Shown here piece by piece: positions 7,794-14,937 of a stretch of DNA of 21,295 bases. Below the pieces are notes generated by a model that made no database searches, was not told where the DNA came from, and saw only the letters and a list, made by a program, of their open reading frames with translations. The position numbers were made by a program, and so were the translations under genes. Position 1 is the first letter of the stretch; each line of letters opens with the position of its first letter. Source of the stretch: VGWF01 sp964423465 (GTDB lineage Bacteria > Verrucomicrobiota > Kiritimatiellia > PWTM01); assembly GCA_964423465.1 (NCBI GenBank), contig CAYRFK010000064.1:1-21295 (forward strand), written 5' to 3'.

Positions 7794-8473
7794 ACGGACC
7801 GGTCCTCAGCCTGCGCGGCGTGACGCGAACGTTCCGGACCGCCGGCCGCGCGGTCGAGGTCCTGCGCGGAATCGATCTCGATGCCCGCGGCGGCCGGCTG
7901 CTGGCGGTAGCCGGCCCGTCGGGCTGCGGAAAGACCACCCTTCTGCACATCGCCGCCCTGCTCGACGCGCCGGACCGGGGCGACGTCCTGTTCGACGGCC
8001 GCGCTGTGACGGGACTCGGCGGCGAGGCGACCGCCGCCGTCCGCCGCGAGCACATCGGCATGGTCTTCCAGCGGTTCCACCTCCTCCCGCACCGCAGCGC
8101 ACTGGAGAACGTCGCCTTCCGATTCCGGTACACGCGGATCCCGGCCCCGGAAGCGCGCCTGCGCGCCGCCGAGGCCCTCGACAGCGTGGGGCTCTCCGCG
8201 GTGGCAAAGACCCCCGCCCGGCTCCTGTCCGGCGGCGAGATGCAGCGCGTCGCCATCGCCCGGGCCCTGGCGCTTCCGCCGAAACTTCTCCTCGCCGACG
8301 AACCTACCGGGAATCTCGATGCGGACGCGGCCCGGCACGTGATGGATCTCATCTCCGGATGCCGGGCGCGGGGCATCGCCGTCCTCGTCGCCACGCACAA
8401 TCCGAAGTGGGTGGACGTCTGCGACGACGTTCTGCGACTCGATCGCCCCGCGCCGGCCGGGAGCGCACCATGA
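7790..8473 (+). CDS. MacB/LolD-type ABC transporter ATP-binding protein
   Basis: The 227-aa protein is a complete ABC ATPase. It has Walker A GPSGCGKTT at residues 42-50, a Q-loop in MVFQRFHLLP, signature LSGGEMQR starting at residue 146, Walker B LLLADEPTG with Asp170/Glu171, and an H-loop in VLVATHNP. The wording and length match the MacB/LolD subfamily, which powers mechanotransmission of periplasmic substrates instead of classical transport across the inner membrane. ATG 7790 overlaps the adaptor stop; the open frame upstream of it is a shadow of the adaptor gene. Its own stop overlaps the permease start (ATGA, 8470-8473), so ATPase and permease should be made in matched amounts. Confidence 0.93.
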   Translation: MNGPVLSLRGVTRTFRTAGRAVEVLRGIDLDARGGRLLAVAGPSGCGKTTLLHIAALLDAPDRGDVLFDGRAVTGLGGEATAAVRREHIGMVFQRFHLLPHRSALENVAFRFRYTRIPAPEARLRAAEALDSVGLSAVAKTPARLLSGGEMQRVAIARALALPPKLLLADEPTGNLDADAARHVMDLISGCRARGIAVLVATHNPKWVDVCDDVLRLDRPAPAGSAP

Positions 8474-9666
8474 ACCCCGCCGGCCATCTCGTATCCGATG
8501 TCGTCGACGGCCTCCGGTCCCGGCCGGCGCGGACGGCCATCGCCTTTGCCGGCGTGGCGGTCGGCCTCTTCGCCCTGACACTCACCCTCGGCGTCCTCCG
8601 GGGATTCCAGGAGCGCGCCCGGCGGCTGACTGCCGAACTCGGGGCCCACGCGGCGGCATTGCTGCAGACGCCGGACTCCGGGGGCCGGGATCCGTCCCGC
8701 CGCCTCGGACGCCGCCACGTGGACGCACTTCGCGCGGCCTCGCCCGGTACCGTATGGAGCGGGCTCTCCGCACGGGCCGTCCACGGCCCCGACGGACGGC
8801 ACATGCTGTGGATCGTCCGCACCGACGAGGCCATGGCTCGCGCCCGCAGCTGGCGCCTCGTGGAAGGCCGCTTCCTCGACCCCGCCGATGTGCGCGACGG
8901 CGCCGCGCATGCCGTGGCGACCGAATCCGCCCTGCTGGCCTTCGGGTGGACGCCCGGCGGATTGGTGTCGCTGGACGGACACATCTACCGCCTCATCGGC
9001 ACGGTCTCCGGCGGCGATGCCCCCGCGGAATCGTCCGCCGGCGTCATCGGCTCCGCGGCGCCCGCGCTGTTCATTCCCTGGACCGCCGCAGCAACCGTCC
9101 CGGGCCGGACCCCGCGCGACAGGATCGATGCGATCCATCTGGCCGCAGGCGACGAGGCCGGCCTCGACCGGGCCGTCGCTGACGCCCAGCGCATCCTTGC
9201 CGCCCCCGATCTCGCCCCGGTGGATACGTCGTGGGTCACGCCAGAGACGCTGCTTCGTGGCCTGCGACGCTGGCGGACGGGCGTGGTTTGGGGCACCGGG
9301 CTGCTGGCCGGCCTGTGCCTCCTTCTCGGCGGAAGCTCGCTGATGGGCCTCCTGCTGTCCGATGTCCGCAACCGCATGCCCGAGATCGGCCTCCGGCTGT
9401 CCCTCGGCGCCCGCCCGCCCGACATCGCCGCCCTGTTCCTCGGCGAGGCCCTGCTGGTGACGGCCGTCGCCGCCGCCGCCGCGATCCTCGCCGCATGGCC
9501 CGTACTCGGCCTGCTGTCGCGCCAGACCGCCATCCCCTTCGATCTCCACACGCCGCACGTGCTGATCGTCCTGGCCTCGGCCCTGGTCTTCGGCGCCGCG
9601 TTCTCCTACGTCCCCGCCCGCCTCGCCTCCCGCACCCCCGCCGCCGCGGCGCTGCGGAACGACTGA
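8470..9666 (+). CDS. MacB/FtsX-type ABC transporter permease
   Basis: The 398-aa protein has the MacB topology. One transmembrane helix (about residues 20-43) is followed by a periplasmic domain of about 225 residues, then three helices near 271-298, 318-345 and 364-386. The motif RNRMPEIGLRLSLGARPPDI after the second helix is the conserved FtsX-family cytoplasmic loop (typically R..EIG.r.alGA...I), which contacts the ATPase. The C-terminus PAAALRND also follows the family. ATPase and permease are separate genes here, whereas E. coli MacB is a fusion. It ends the operon; no T-rich terminator is visible downstream. The substrate cannot be read from the sequence; MacAB systems export peptides, lipids, siderophores or antibiotics. 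Confidence 0.88.
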   Translation: MNPAGHLVSDVVDGLRSRPARTAIAFAGVAVGLFALTLTLGVLRGFQERARRLTAELGAHAAALLQTPDSGGRDPSRRLGRRHVDALRAASPGTVWSGLSARAVHGPDGRHMLWIVRTDEAMARARSWRLVEGRFLDPADVRDGAAHAVATESALLAFGWTPGGLVSLDGHIYRLIGTVSGGDAPAESSAGVIGSAAPALFIPWTAAATVPGRTPRDRIDAIHLAAGDEAGLDRAVADAQRILAAPDLAPVDTSWVTPETLLRGLRRWRTGVVWGTGLLAGLCLLLGGSSLMGLLLSDVRNRMPEIGLRLSLGARPPDIAALFLGEALLVTAVAAAAAILAAWPVLGLLSRQTAIPFDLHTPHVLIVLASALVFGAAFSYVPARLASRTPAAAALRND

Positions 9667-9687
9667 CCGCGCCCGTCGGGGGCGATG

Positions 9688-9735
9688 TTCCAAGGCTTGG
9701 AAGTCCGGGTGCAGGAGGTTTCCAAGGAATTGGAA
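9688..9735. repeat. Pair of TTCCAA...TTGGAA palindromes
   Basis: TTCCAAGGCTTGGAA (9688-9702) and TTCCAAGGAATTGGAA (9720-9735) have identical 6-nt arms (TTCCAA and TTGGAA) and differ in their centres. The centres are about 32.5 bp apart, close to three helical turns. They lie between the permease gene and the HIT promoter. They could be paired operator half-sites for a dimeric regulator or RNA hairpins at the operon end. Confidence 0.6.
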
Positions 9736-9738
9736 GAA

Positions 9739-9799
9739 GTCGACTCCGTCCCCTCGCCGTCCCGCATTGCCCGCCGCCGGGGGGACGGATAGAGTCGAC
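9739..9799. repeat. Long inverted repeat overlapping the HIT promoter
   Basis: The left arm GTCGACTCCGTCCCC (9739-9753) pairs with the right arm 9781-9799, which reads GGGGACGG, a short bulge, then GAGTCGAC. The right arm contains the -10 element of the candidate HIT promoter. There is no T-run after it, so a terminator is unlikely unless termination is of another kind. Confidence 0.5.
9767..9795 (+). promoter_or_regulatory. Candidate promoter of the HIT gene
   Basis: TTGCCC (9767-9772), a 17-nt spacer and TAGAGT (9790-9795) fit sigma-70 consensus at 4 of 6 positions each. The start would be near 9802, giving a leader of about 33 nt with a GGGAGGAG ribosome-binding site before the GTG start codon. 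Confidence 0.5.
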
Positions 9800-9834
9800 G
9801 ACACCGGGCCGGGCCCCGGGAGGAGCGTGCAACC

Positions 9835-10251
9835 GTGAGCGAGAACTGCGTGTTCTGCAAGATCGTGGCGGGGAAAATTCCGTCGACGAAGGTCTACGAG
9901 GACGGCGAGGTCCTCGCGTTCATCGACATCGGACCGATCGTGAAGGGCCATGTGCTGGTGATTCCGAAGGAGCACTTCGATCCGCTCACGGCGGTGCCGG
10001 CCCGGCTGCTGGGCCGCGTCATGGAGGCCGTCCAGAAGGTGGCCGCGGCCCAGATCGCGGGGCTTGGTGCCGACGGCGTGAACCTTCACCAAGCCAACGG
10101 GGCGGCGGCGGGGCAGGTCGTCCCGCACGTCCACTTCCACGTGATCCCGCGCTTCAACGACGACGGCCACCGGTGGAACTGGAAGTCCACGACCTACGCG
10201 ACCGCCGCCGAGGCGTCCGCGCTGGCCGACCGCCTCCGCGCGGCGCTGTAG
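9835..10251 (+). CDS. HIT family nucleotide hydrolase/transferase
   Basis: The 138-aa protein has the histidine-triad motif HVHFHV with His98, His100 and His102, preceded by the family's VPHVHFHVIPRF context. The N-terminal CVFCKIVAGKIP (Cys5, Cys8) resembles the zinc-binding start of HINT-type proteins. HIT enzymes split nucleotide phosphoramidates or dinucleoside polyphosphates through a histidine-nucleotide intermediate; which one is used here is not evident. The start is GTG at 9835, supported by GGAGGAG about 10 nt upstream and by the standard HIT N-terminus. It is a single-gene unit with its own promoter and is convergent with the GH106 gene, 17 bp away. Confidence 0.92.
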   Translation: MSENCVFCKIVAGKIPSTKVYEDGEVLAFIDIGPIVKGHVLVIPKEHFDPLTAVPARLLGRVMEAVQKVAAAQIAGLGADGVNLHQANGAAAGQVVPHVHFHVIPRFNDDGHRWNWKSTTYATAAEASALADRLRAAL

Positions 10252-10268
10252 AGACCGGCGACCCGCCC

Positions 10269-13200
10269 CTACCGCACGATCTCGACGCGCCGCGATGCGC
10301 GCAACTCCACCGGCCCGAGCAGACCGGAGGTCCGCAACGGCACATCCATGCGCTCGTACTTCGTGATGTTGGACTTCGCCACGCGCTTCTCCGGCGGCAG
10401 CTTCGCATCGCCGATCATCCGGTTCGCCCACACGTTGATCACCTCGACCTCCAGCGCGTTGGCGCCGGCCTTCACGGCCTCCGTCGCGTCGAGGCGGAAC
10501 GGCGCGTGCCACGCCGTGCCGAGGTCGCGCCCGTTGAGCGACGCGCCGCCGATCTCGTAGAGGTCGCCCATGTCGAGCGTCCAGCGCACGCCCGCCGCCG
10601 GCGGAACCACGAGCGATCCCGCGTAGCGCGCCGCGCCGGAGTAGTTCCGGATGCCCGGCTCCGCGGACTTCGACCAGTCGGCCAGCGCCGCCATCGGGAC
10701 CGAGGCCGGCGCACCGCGGCCGTCGGTGAAGCGGACCGTCCACGGCCCCGCCGCGGCGGCGGGCGGCGGCAGCGCCGGGACCGCGACCTTCGTCGTCCGG
10801 CCGTCGCTCCAGCGAACCTCGTAGTCGCCCGACTCCCACGCCTCGAGCCACAGCTTCCCGCCCGCGCCCGAGGCGCGCACCACCGGCCAGGTGCCGGGGG
10901 CGGAATTGGCGGACGGAATCAACACGCGCCCGCCCTTGGCCACGGCGGTGATATGCGGCCCGGCCGGGGCGCGGCGGAAGATCACGAACACCGACCCCTC
11001 GGGGCCGAGGCGCAGCGGAACGATCGTCCGCCCCTTCTCCTCGCGCCACACCGCGCACGCCTCGATCGCGCCAGTCATCGGATCCCACAGCTCCGGCGCC
11101 AGCCCCGTCACACGGAACGACGCCTCGAACTCCTCGTGGCGGTCGGGCAGGTCCGTCCGCAGGCGGTACTGCGTGTCCTGGATCGCGCGGCGCGCCCAGC
11201 GGTTCACGACGAAGTAGATCTCCGCCCCGTCCGCACGGCGGTGGATGTAGTCGTAGAACGCGTTCGTCTGCGGACTCGCGAACGCGAAGTCCGGAGCGAT
11301 CCCGCGGGCGGCGAGCACCTCGCGTACCGGCTTCGCCGCGACGAGCCCGCCGCTCCAGAGCCGCTCGCAGAGCGCCGCGAACTCGCGGTCCGCCTCCGCG
11401 CCGCCGGTGAGGCCGGTGCGGCACAGCGGACGCGGTCCCGCAACGGGCACGCCCGCGTCGGCCAGCGCGGCGATCTTCTTCAGCACCGGCAGCGACAGCA
11501 CGCCGTCGTCCGGCAACGAGATCATCGCGTAGCTCATGCCGTCGGGCAGCACGATGCGGCCGTCCTTCGCCGCGACGCGCTCGAGCAGCACCTCGGTGTT
11601 GCACACGTCGTAGTCGTAGCCCGGCAGCACCGCCGCCGGATCGTCGGCCTTGAGCCGGACGAAGCTCGGGATGTTGTCGCCGTAGTAGTGCAGCACGTCG
11701 GCCGCGAACAGCCCGGCCTGCAGAACGGCCTGACACCGGCTCGCATAGGCGAAGAACGCCCCGCTGCGCGGCCACCATGTGACGTTCGGGTTGAAGTGCG
11801 TGCCGGCGAAGTACTCCTGCCCCGGCAGCCCGGCGGACGCGGGCGAGCAGGTGAAGGTGTGGAGCATCATGTGATTGAGCCCCTCGCAGTAGGCGCGGTC
11901 GAGGTCGTGCTTGAGGTCGCCCGGCGCGCGCTCCCACTGGGGCCCGATCGATGTGAACGACTCGGCCTGCATGCGGCGGTGGCCGTAGATATGCGCGGCG
12001 GACGCGCCCTGCTTGATGAAGAAGCGGAAGTTGTCCTCGATCCGGTGCCGGTTGTTGCGCGTCCAGAACTCGCCGGTCGGGAAGTCGCACATGCCCATCG
12101 TCTGCAGCGCGTCGATCGGCGCCGCATGGGGCCCGCCCATCTCGGCTTGCAGTTTGAAACCGCGGGCGTGCGCGAGGTCGGCGAACCGGCGGCAGTGCGC
12201 GGCGAACAGGTCGGCGAGCGTGCGGCGGTAGTCGGCGAGGAAGCGGTTGGAGAGTTCGCGGCTGCCGACGATGACGCCGGTGAGCGCGGGCATCCACGGC
12301 GCGAGGTCGTAGCCGCGCCGCGCCTTGAACTCGGCCGGGAACGCGGGCGTCCAGTTGATCGGCCCCAGCTCCCAGCTGTCGGTCTGCACGCCGAGCCAGG
12401 CCTTCCCCACGTGCGGGCCGGCGGCCTCGATCAGGCCCTCCATGACGTCCTTCCAGTAGCGGTCGACCATCGCCGGATCCATGTGGTCCACCGCGTGCCC
12501 CTCCCAGCCCGGACTGCAGGTCGACACGTGCGACCCCGCCGCCGTGTAGCCGAACCGCAGCACGCGCCACGCGCCGGCGGGTGCGGTCCAGCGCAGACGG
12601 CCGGCGGCGTCCATCGAGGCGGACAGGTCCACGACCTCCGCGGCCGCGCAGGCCGCCTCCGCCGGATCGGCCGACTCGGGCCGCACGAGATGCTGCGCCT
12701 TCGTCGCGTTGAATTTGCCCGGATAGACGTGATAGGCCTTCTGCTCGAAGTCCGTGATGCGCGACTCGGCCGCGACCCGCATCGGATGCTTGCGCCCGCC
12801 GCCGGACACCGACCACTCCGCGACCTGCACGTTCCGCGGCGTGTCGGAGTAGCGCGAATCGTGCGCGTCCGTCACGACGAGCCGCACGACGCGCGTCGTA
12901 CAGGCGGCGAACGCCACGCCGACGGCTCCATCGGCCTTCGCGTTCTCAAAGGTCCCCGCGACGCGGGCTCCCCCGCGGCCATCCGGGATCTCGATGCGGC
13001 CGGCCTTCGGCCCGTAGCCCTTGCGGCCCGCGAACTGGACGCGGTCCACAGGAACGGGCTCGCTGAACTCGACTTCGAGCCAGGCGGGCGCCGAGGGCTT
13101 CGGCCCCTGTCCCGGCTGGCCACCCGCGGAAACCCAGAACGTGTCGGCGTTGCCGTCAGCCGAACGAGCCGCCATGTGGTCGGACTGCTGCGAGTCGGCG

Positions 13201-13745
13201 CGGAGGGTCGCCCCGCCCGGCCCGGCGCCGCGCACCGGGACCGCGACGACGGCGATCTCGCCGTAGACGCCGAGCTTGGCGTCCGGCTTCGGCAGCACGA
13301 CATCCACCGCACCGCCCGCGACGCGGGTCTCCGTCCAGACGATCCGCTTGGTCGAGTCCTCGATCTTCACCATCGGCCCGCCGAGGTTCCAGCCGCTCTG
13401 GATGTTCAGGCTGAGCTCGAGGTCGTTACGCGCGGCCTCGTCGAGCGCGTGGCGGAAGAGCGCCTTCCATTCGGGGCTGGCGAAAACGGGGCCGCCGGGC
13501 ACCGGCCGGTGGCCGTCCTGCGTCGCGCCGCCCGCATCGAAGATCGCCGCCCCGCCCATCCCCTGCTTCTTCATCTCCGCGAGGTCGCGCGAGATGACGT
13601 CCTTGTCCACATTGCTGTTCAGCCACCACCACCAGCACCGCGCCCGCGCGTCGCGCGGCGGATTGCGGAAGTCGCTCTCGAGGTCGCCGGCCGTGGCCGC
13701 GGACGCCGCCAGCGCGGCGGCAAGGATCGTCATGCGCATCTTCAT
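10269..13745 (-). CDS. Secreted GH106-family glycoside hydrolase (alpha-L-rhamnosidase type)
   Basis: The 1158-aa protein has a signal peptide (MKMRMTILAAALAASAATA, cleavage near residue 19), followed by the GH106 opening DFRNPPRDARARCWWWWLNS (residues 25-44) and DLAEMKKQGMGGAAIFD. The TIM-barrel region contains DSWELG (456-461, including a candidate active-site Glu459), EFKARRGYDLAPWMPALTG, QAEMGGPHAAPIDALQ (Glu535) and PTGEFW (Glu559). An inserted galactose-binding-like segment (about 200-300) and a C-terminal jelly-roll ending LRTSGLLGPVELRASRRVEI complete the usual GH106 layout. Family members remove alpha-L-rhamnose from plant or microbial glycans such as rhamnogalacturonan, acting outside the cytoplasm. 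ATG 13745 was chosen because it begins the signal peptide; the frame is open to 14111, but only through repeat DNA. No transporter or regulator gene accompanies it. Confidence 0.88.
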   Translation of the reverse strand: MKMRMTILAAALAASAATAGDLESDFRNPPRDARARCWWWWLNSNVDKDVISRDLAEMKKQGMGGAAIFDAGGATQDGHRPVPGGPVFASPEWKALFRHALDEAARNDLELSLNIQSGWNLGGPMVKIEDSTKRIVWTETRVAGGAVDVVLPKPDAKLGVYGEIAVVAVPVRGAGPGGATLRADSQQSDHMAARSADGNADTFWVSAGGQPGQGPKPSAPAWLEVEFSEPVPVDRVQFAGRKGYGPKAGRIEIPDGRGGARVAGTFENAKADGAVGVAFAACTTRVVRLVVTDAHDSRYSDTPRNVQVAEWSVSGGGRKHPMRVAAESRITDFEQKAYHVYPGKFNATKAQHLVRPESADPAEAACAAAEVVDLSASMDAAGRLRWTAPAGAWRVLRFGYTAAGSHVSTCSPGWEGHAVDHMDPAMVDRYWKDVMEGLIEAAGPHVGKAWLGVQTDSWELGPINWTPAFPAEFKARRGYDLAPWMPALTGVIVGSRELSNRFLADYRRTLADLFAAHCRRFADLAHARGFKLQAEMGGPHAAPIDALQTMGMCDFPTGEFWTRNNRHRIEDNFRFFIKQGASAAHIYGHRRMQAESFTSIGPQWERAPGDLKHDLDRAYCEGLNHMMLHTFTCSPASAGLPGQEYFAGTHFNPNVTWWPRSGAFFAYASRCQAVLQAGLFAADVLHYYGDNIPSFVRLKADDPAAVLPGYDYDVCNTEVLLERVAAKDGRIVLPDGMSYAMISLPDDGVLSLPVLKKIAALADAGVPVAGPRPLCRTGLTGGAEADREFAALCERLWSGGLVAAKPVREVLAARGIAPDFAFASPQTNAFYDYIHRRADGAEIYFVVNRWARRAIQDTQYRLRTDLPDRHEEFEASFRVTGLAPELWDPMTGAIEACAVWREEKGRTIVPLRLGPEGSVFVIFRRAPAGPHITAVAKGGRVLIPSANSAPGTWPVVRASGAGGKLWLEAWESGDYEVRWSDGRTTKVAVPALPPPAAAAGPWTVRFTDGRGAPASVPMAALADWSKSAEPGIRNYSGAARYAGSLVVPPAAGVRWTLDMGDLYEIGGASLNGRDLGTAWHAPFRLDATEAVKAGANALEVEVINVWANRMIGDAKLPPEKRVAKSNITKYERMDVPLRTSGLLGPVELRASRRVEIVR

Positions 13746-13762
13746 GCCCCGAACCCTACCAG

Positions 13763-13813
13763 CCCCCTCCCCCGCCCGTCCATCCCCGAGGCAGGCGAGG
13801 GGCGAGGGAGGGG
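13763..13813. repeat. GC-rich palindrome upstream of GH106
   Basis: CCCCTCCCCCGCC on the left and GGCGAGGGGCGAGGGAGGGG on the right form an imperfect inverted repeat just upstream of the GH106 start. Both translated strands give low-complexity proline/arginine/glycine strings. This resembles dispersed intergenic palindromes common in PVC genomes (from memory). It would be in the 5' leader of the GH106 transcript. Confidence 0.5.
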
Positions 13814-13839
13814 CGTGTCGAGTACCTACCCCCGTCCTG

Positions 13840-13875
13840 ATCGTAATCGTAATCGTGCTCGTAATCATAATCTCC
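13840..13875. repeat. Hexamer tandem array (ATCGTA type)
   Basis: Six consecutive 6-bp units read ATCGTA, ATCGTA, ATCGTG, CTCGTA, ATCATA, ATCTCC. The same hexamer, in both orientations, also forms the arms of the two larger direct repeats at 13964-14086 and 15030-15151. An 18-nt inverted repeat TCCGGGGCCCGGCCCGGA follows at 13873-13890. Confidence 0.7.
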
Positions 13876-13898
13876 GGGGCCCGGCCCGGAGGCAAACC

Positions 13899-13928
13899 AC
13901 TAATGAACACTGATTGGCACTGATCGCG
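13899..13928. repeat. 10-bp tandem repeat (ACTRAT type)
   Basis: Three units read ACTAATGAAC, ACTGATTGGC and ACTGATCGCG. This spelling resembles the short degenerate ACTAATGAAC-like arrays that I recall between genes in several bacterial phyla. Its origin is unknown. Confidence 0.45.
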
Positions 13929-13963
13929 CACCACTTCCTCGCGGCCTTTGTCCTGGCCTTCGT

Positions 13964-14086
13964 CCATGCCTTCGTCTCCGGCGCGCGGCGCAGCCGGACA
14001 GGAGATTACGATTACGACGCGGCGCATCACGGGACGCGGCTCTTCATACCCTCCTACTCGTACTCGTAATCCCCACCTCCGGGGTA
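13964..14086. repeat. Direct repeat copy A (about 123 bp)
   Basis: This matches 15030-15151 in the same orientation with about ten differences, or about 92 percent identity by eye. Both copies share CCATGCCTTCGTCTCCGGC at the left, CAGCCGGACAGGAG in the middle and CTCTTCATACCCTCCTACTC at the right. Inside, GATTACGATTACGA (14004-14017) and TCGTACTCGTAATC (14058-14071) are inverted to each other with one mismatch around 40 nt. No frame is conserved across both copies, so it is probably a non-coding dispersed repeat. Confidence 0.8.
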
Positions 14087-14393
14087 GCCGCAGGGCTGCG
14101 GCCTCTGCCAACGCACCGGCGCGCCACGTCGTAGCCGTGGCGCTACCTGTCGGGATGCCGCTTTCGGCGGCGGCACGGCCCGGAGCTGCGGCAACGGGCG
14201 AAAGGCCTCCGCTACGGAGACCGGCCGCGCCTCAACGCAACTCGGACGGGCTTGTCACGCCGCAGCCCCGTCCGCGGGGCGAAGGCTGGAGGTTCGAAAC
14301 AGATCGATTGACTGCGAGCCCTTGATGAGCCACCCCTTGGGTTGCCTTCGGCCTCCTCATGAGTCCGTCGGGACAACCCGACAGGCCGCCTTA
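14087..14393. other. Structured non-coding stretch between repeat A and brnA
   Basis: No gene is visible. The DNA is a string of palindromes: GCCGCAG against CTGCGGC near 14087-14102, GTAGC against GCTAC at 14131-14145, GCCG-CTTT-CGGC at 14157-14168, GCCCCG-TCCG-CGGGGC at 14265-14280, and GTCGGG-ACAA-CCCGAC at 14367-14382. On the minus strand this last one lies just after the brnA stop and may stabilise or end the brnTA transcript, though no T-run follows. The density suggests a mosaic of REP-like elements or a structured RNA. Confidence 0.5.
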
Positions 14394-14612
14394 TCAGGAC
14401 GCCCACTTCAGGTGCAGCTTCCGGTTCGCTTGAACGCAGTCACGAAGGTAGAGGTTGATCAGGTTCTGGTAGGGAATGCCCGTTTCCTCCGCCATGCGCT
14501 TGAAGTGCTCGATGATATCCAGCCCCATTCGGATCGTGAGCTGCTTCCTCAACCGCTTCGCATAAGGGTTGGGCCGGCTCTTCATCTTGGCCAGATCGTA
14601 TTCCGCTTTCAT
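14394..14612 (-). CDS. brnA: BrnA-family antitoxin
   Basis: The 72-aa protein matches BrnA/CopG-like antitoxins. Its basic core KQLTIRMGLDIIEHFKRMAE (residues 23-42) supplies the ribbon strand and first helix, followed by ETGIPYQNLINLYLRDC, the family's strongly conserved second helix. BrnA binds and neutralises BrnT and represses the pair's promoter. The start ATG at 14612 overlaps the BrnT stop by ATGA (14609-14612), so translation should be coupled. As in other BrnTA systems, the toxin gene comes first. An in-frame extension upstream to 14765 exists but lies inside brnT. Confidence 0.88.
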   Translation of the reverse strand: MKAEYDLAKMKSRPNPYAKRLRKQLTIRMGLDIIEHFKRMAEETGIPYQNLINLYLRDCVQANRKLHLKWAS

Positions 14613-14902
14613 ATTGCGGCTCCCGGATAGTGCTTGAACTCTGCGGCCGTGGCTTTTCGCGCGGAGATCATACGGATCACATCGCCGCTCTCGCGCCGGC
14701 AATGACACACCATGAGCACCCGCAGACGACTGCTCACCCCGAGCAGAAGAAACCGATCCTCCCACTCCGAGTGCTCGTCATCATGGAACTCGATCGCGTT
14801 GTCATCGTAGAAGACCGTCCGCGCCTCCTCGAAAGACACGCCGTGCTTCCGGCGGTTCTCCCGGTCCTTCGCTTCGTCCCACTCAAAGCGCAGCGGTCTC
14901 AT
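14609..14902 (-). CDS. brnT: BrnT-family ribonuclease toxin
   Basis: The 97-aa protein has the BrnT signature: FEWDEAKDRENRRKHGVSFE (residues 6-25), then a central strand pair with EWEDRFLLLGVSSRLRVLMV, and VIRMISARKATAAEFKHY near the C-terminus. BrnT is a type II toxin with a RelE-like fold that cleaves RNA and stops growth until BrnA binds it. The length is normal and no break is seen, so the toxin is probably active. The start at 14902 is only about 7 nt downstream of a good -10 box, so the mRNA may be leaderless. The pair is bracketed by approximately 122-bp direct repeats, which suggests a mobile or recombining cassette. Confidence 0.9.
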   Translation of the reverse strand: MRPLRFEWDEAKDRENRRKHGVSFEEARTVFYDDNAIEFHDDEHSEWEDRFLLLGVSSRLRVLMVCHCRRESGDVIRMISARKATAAEFKHYPGAAI

Positions 14903-14937
14903 GGTTACAATGTAGCTACACTGTCGTTACACGGCAA
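14903..14937 (-). promoter_or_regulatory. brnTA promoter and probable BrnA operator
   Basis: On the minus strand there is TTGCCG (14932-14937), a 17-nt spacer and TACATT (14909-14914). The palindrome TGTAGCTACA (14911-14920) overlaps the -10 and is flanked by GTTAC-type half-sites at 14904-14908 and 14924-14928. Such symmetry over the -10 fits autorepression by the BrnA dimer or the BrnT-BrnA complex. The predicted transcription start coincides with the ATG. Confidence 0.6.

Noticed and set aside
7327..12816. Very long minus-strand open frame crossing the exporter, HIT and GH106 region
   Set aside because: It is antisense to or out of frame with genes of clear families, and its residues are the alanine/arginine/glycine-rich strings expected of a GC-rich shadow frame.
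9231..13913. Long plus-strand open frame opposite the GH106 gene
   Set aside because: It overlaps the permease, the HIT gene and the antisense of GH106. Its low-complexity composition and lack of any recognised motif make it a shadow.
13838..13930. Possible CRISPR-like array
   Set aside because: Units are only 6 or 10 bp with no spacers, and no cas genes are in the window.
14281..14310. tRNA T-arm-like GGTTCGAAA
   Set aside because: No acceptor stem, anticodon arm or CCA-compatible end can be built around it.
14357..14382. Hammerhead-ribozyme-like sequence (ATGAGTCCGTCGGGAC on the plus strand)
   Set aside because: The stem II part is similar, but the core reads CTCATGA instead of CTGATGA and the GAAA strand is missing, so catalysis is not expected. 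The match is probably chance.
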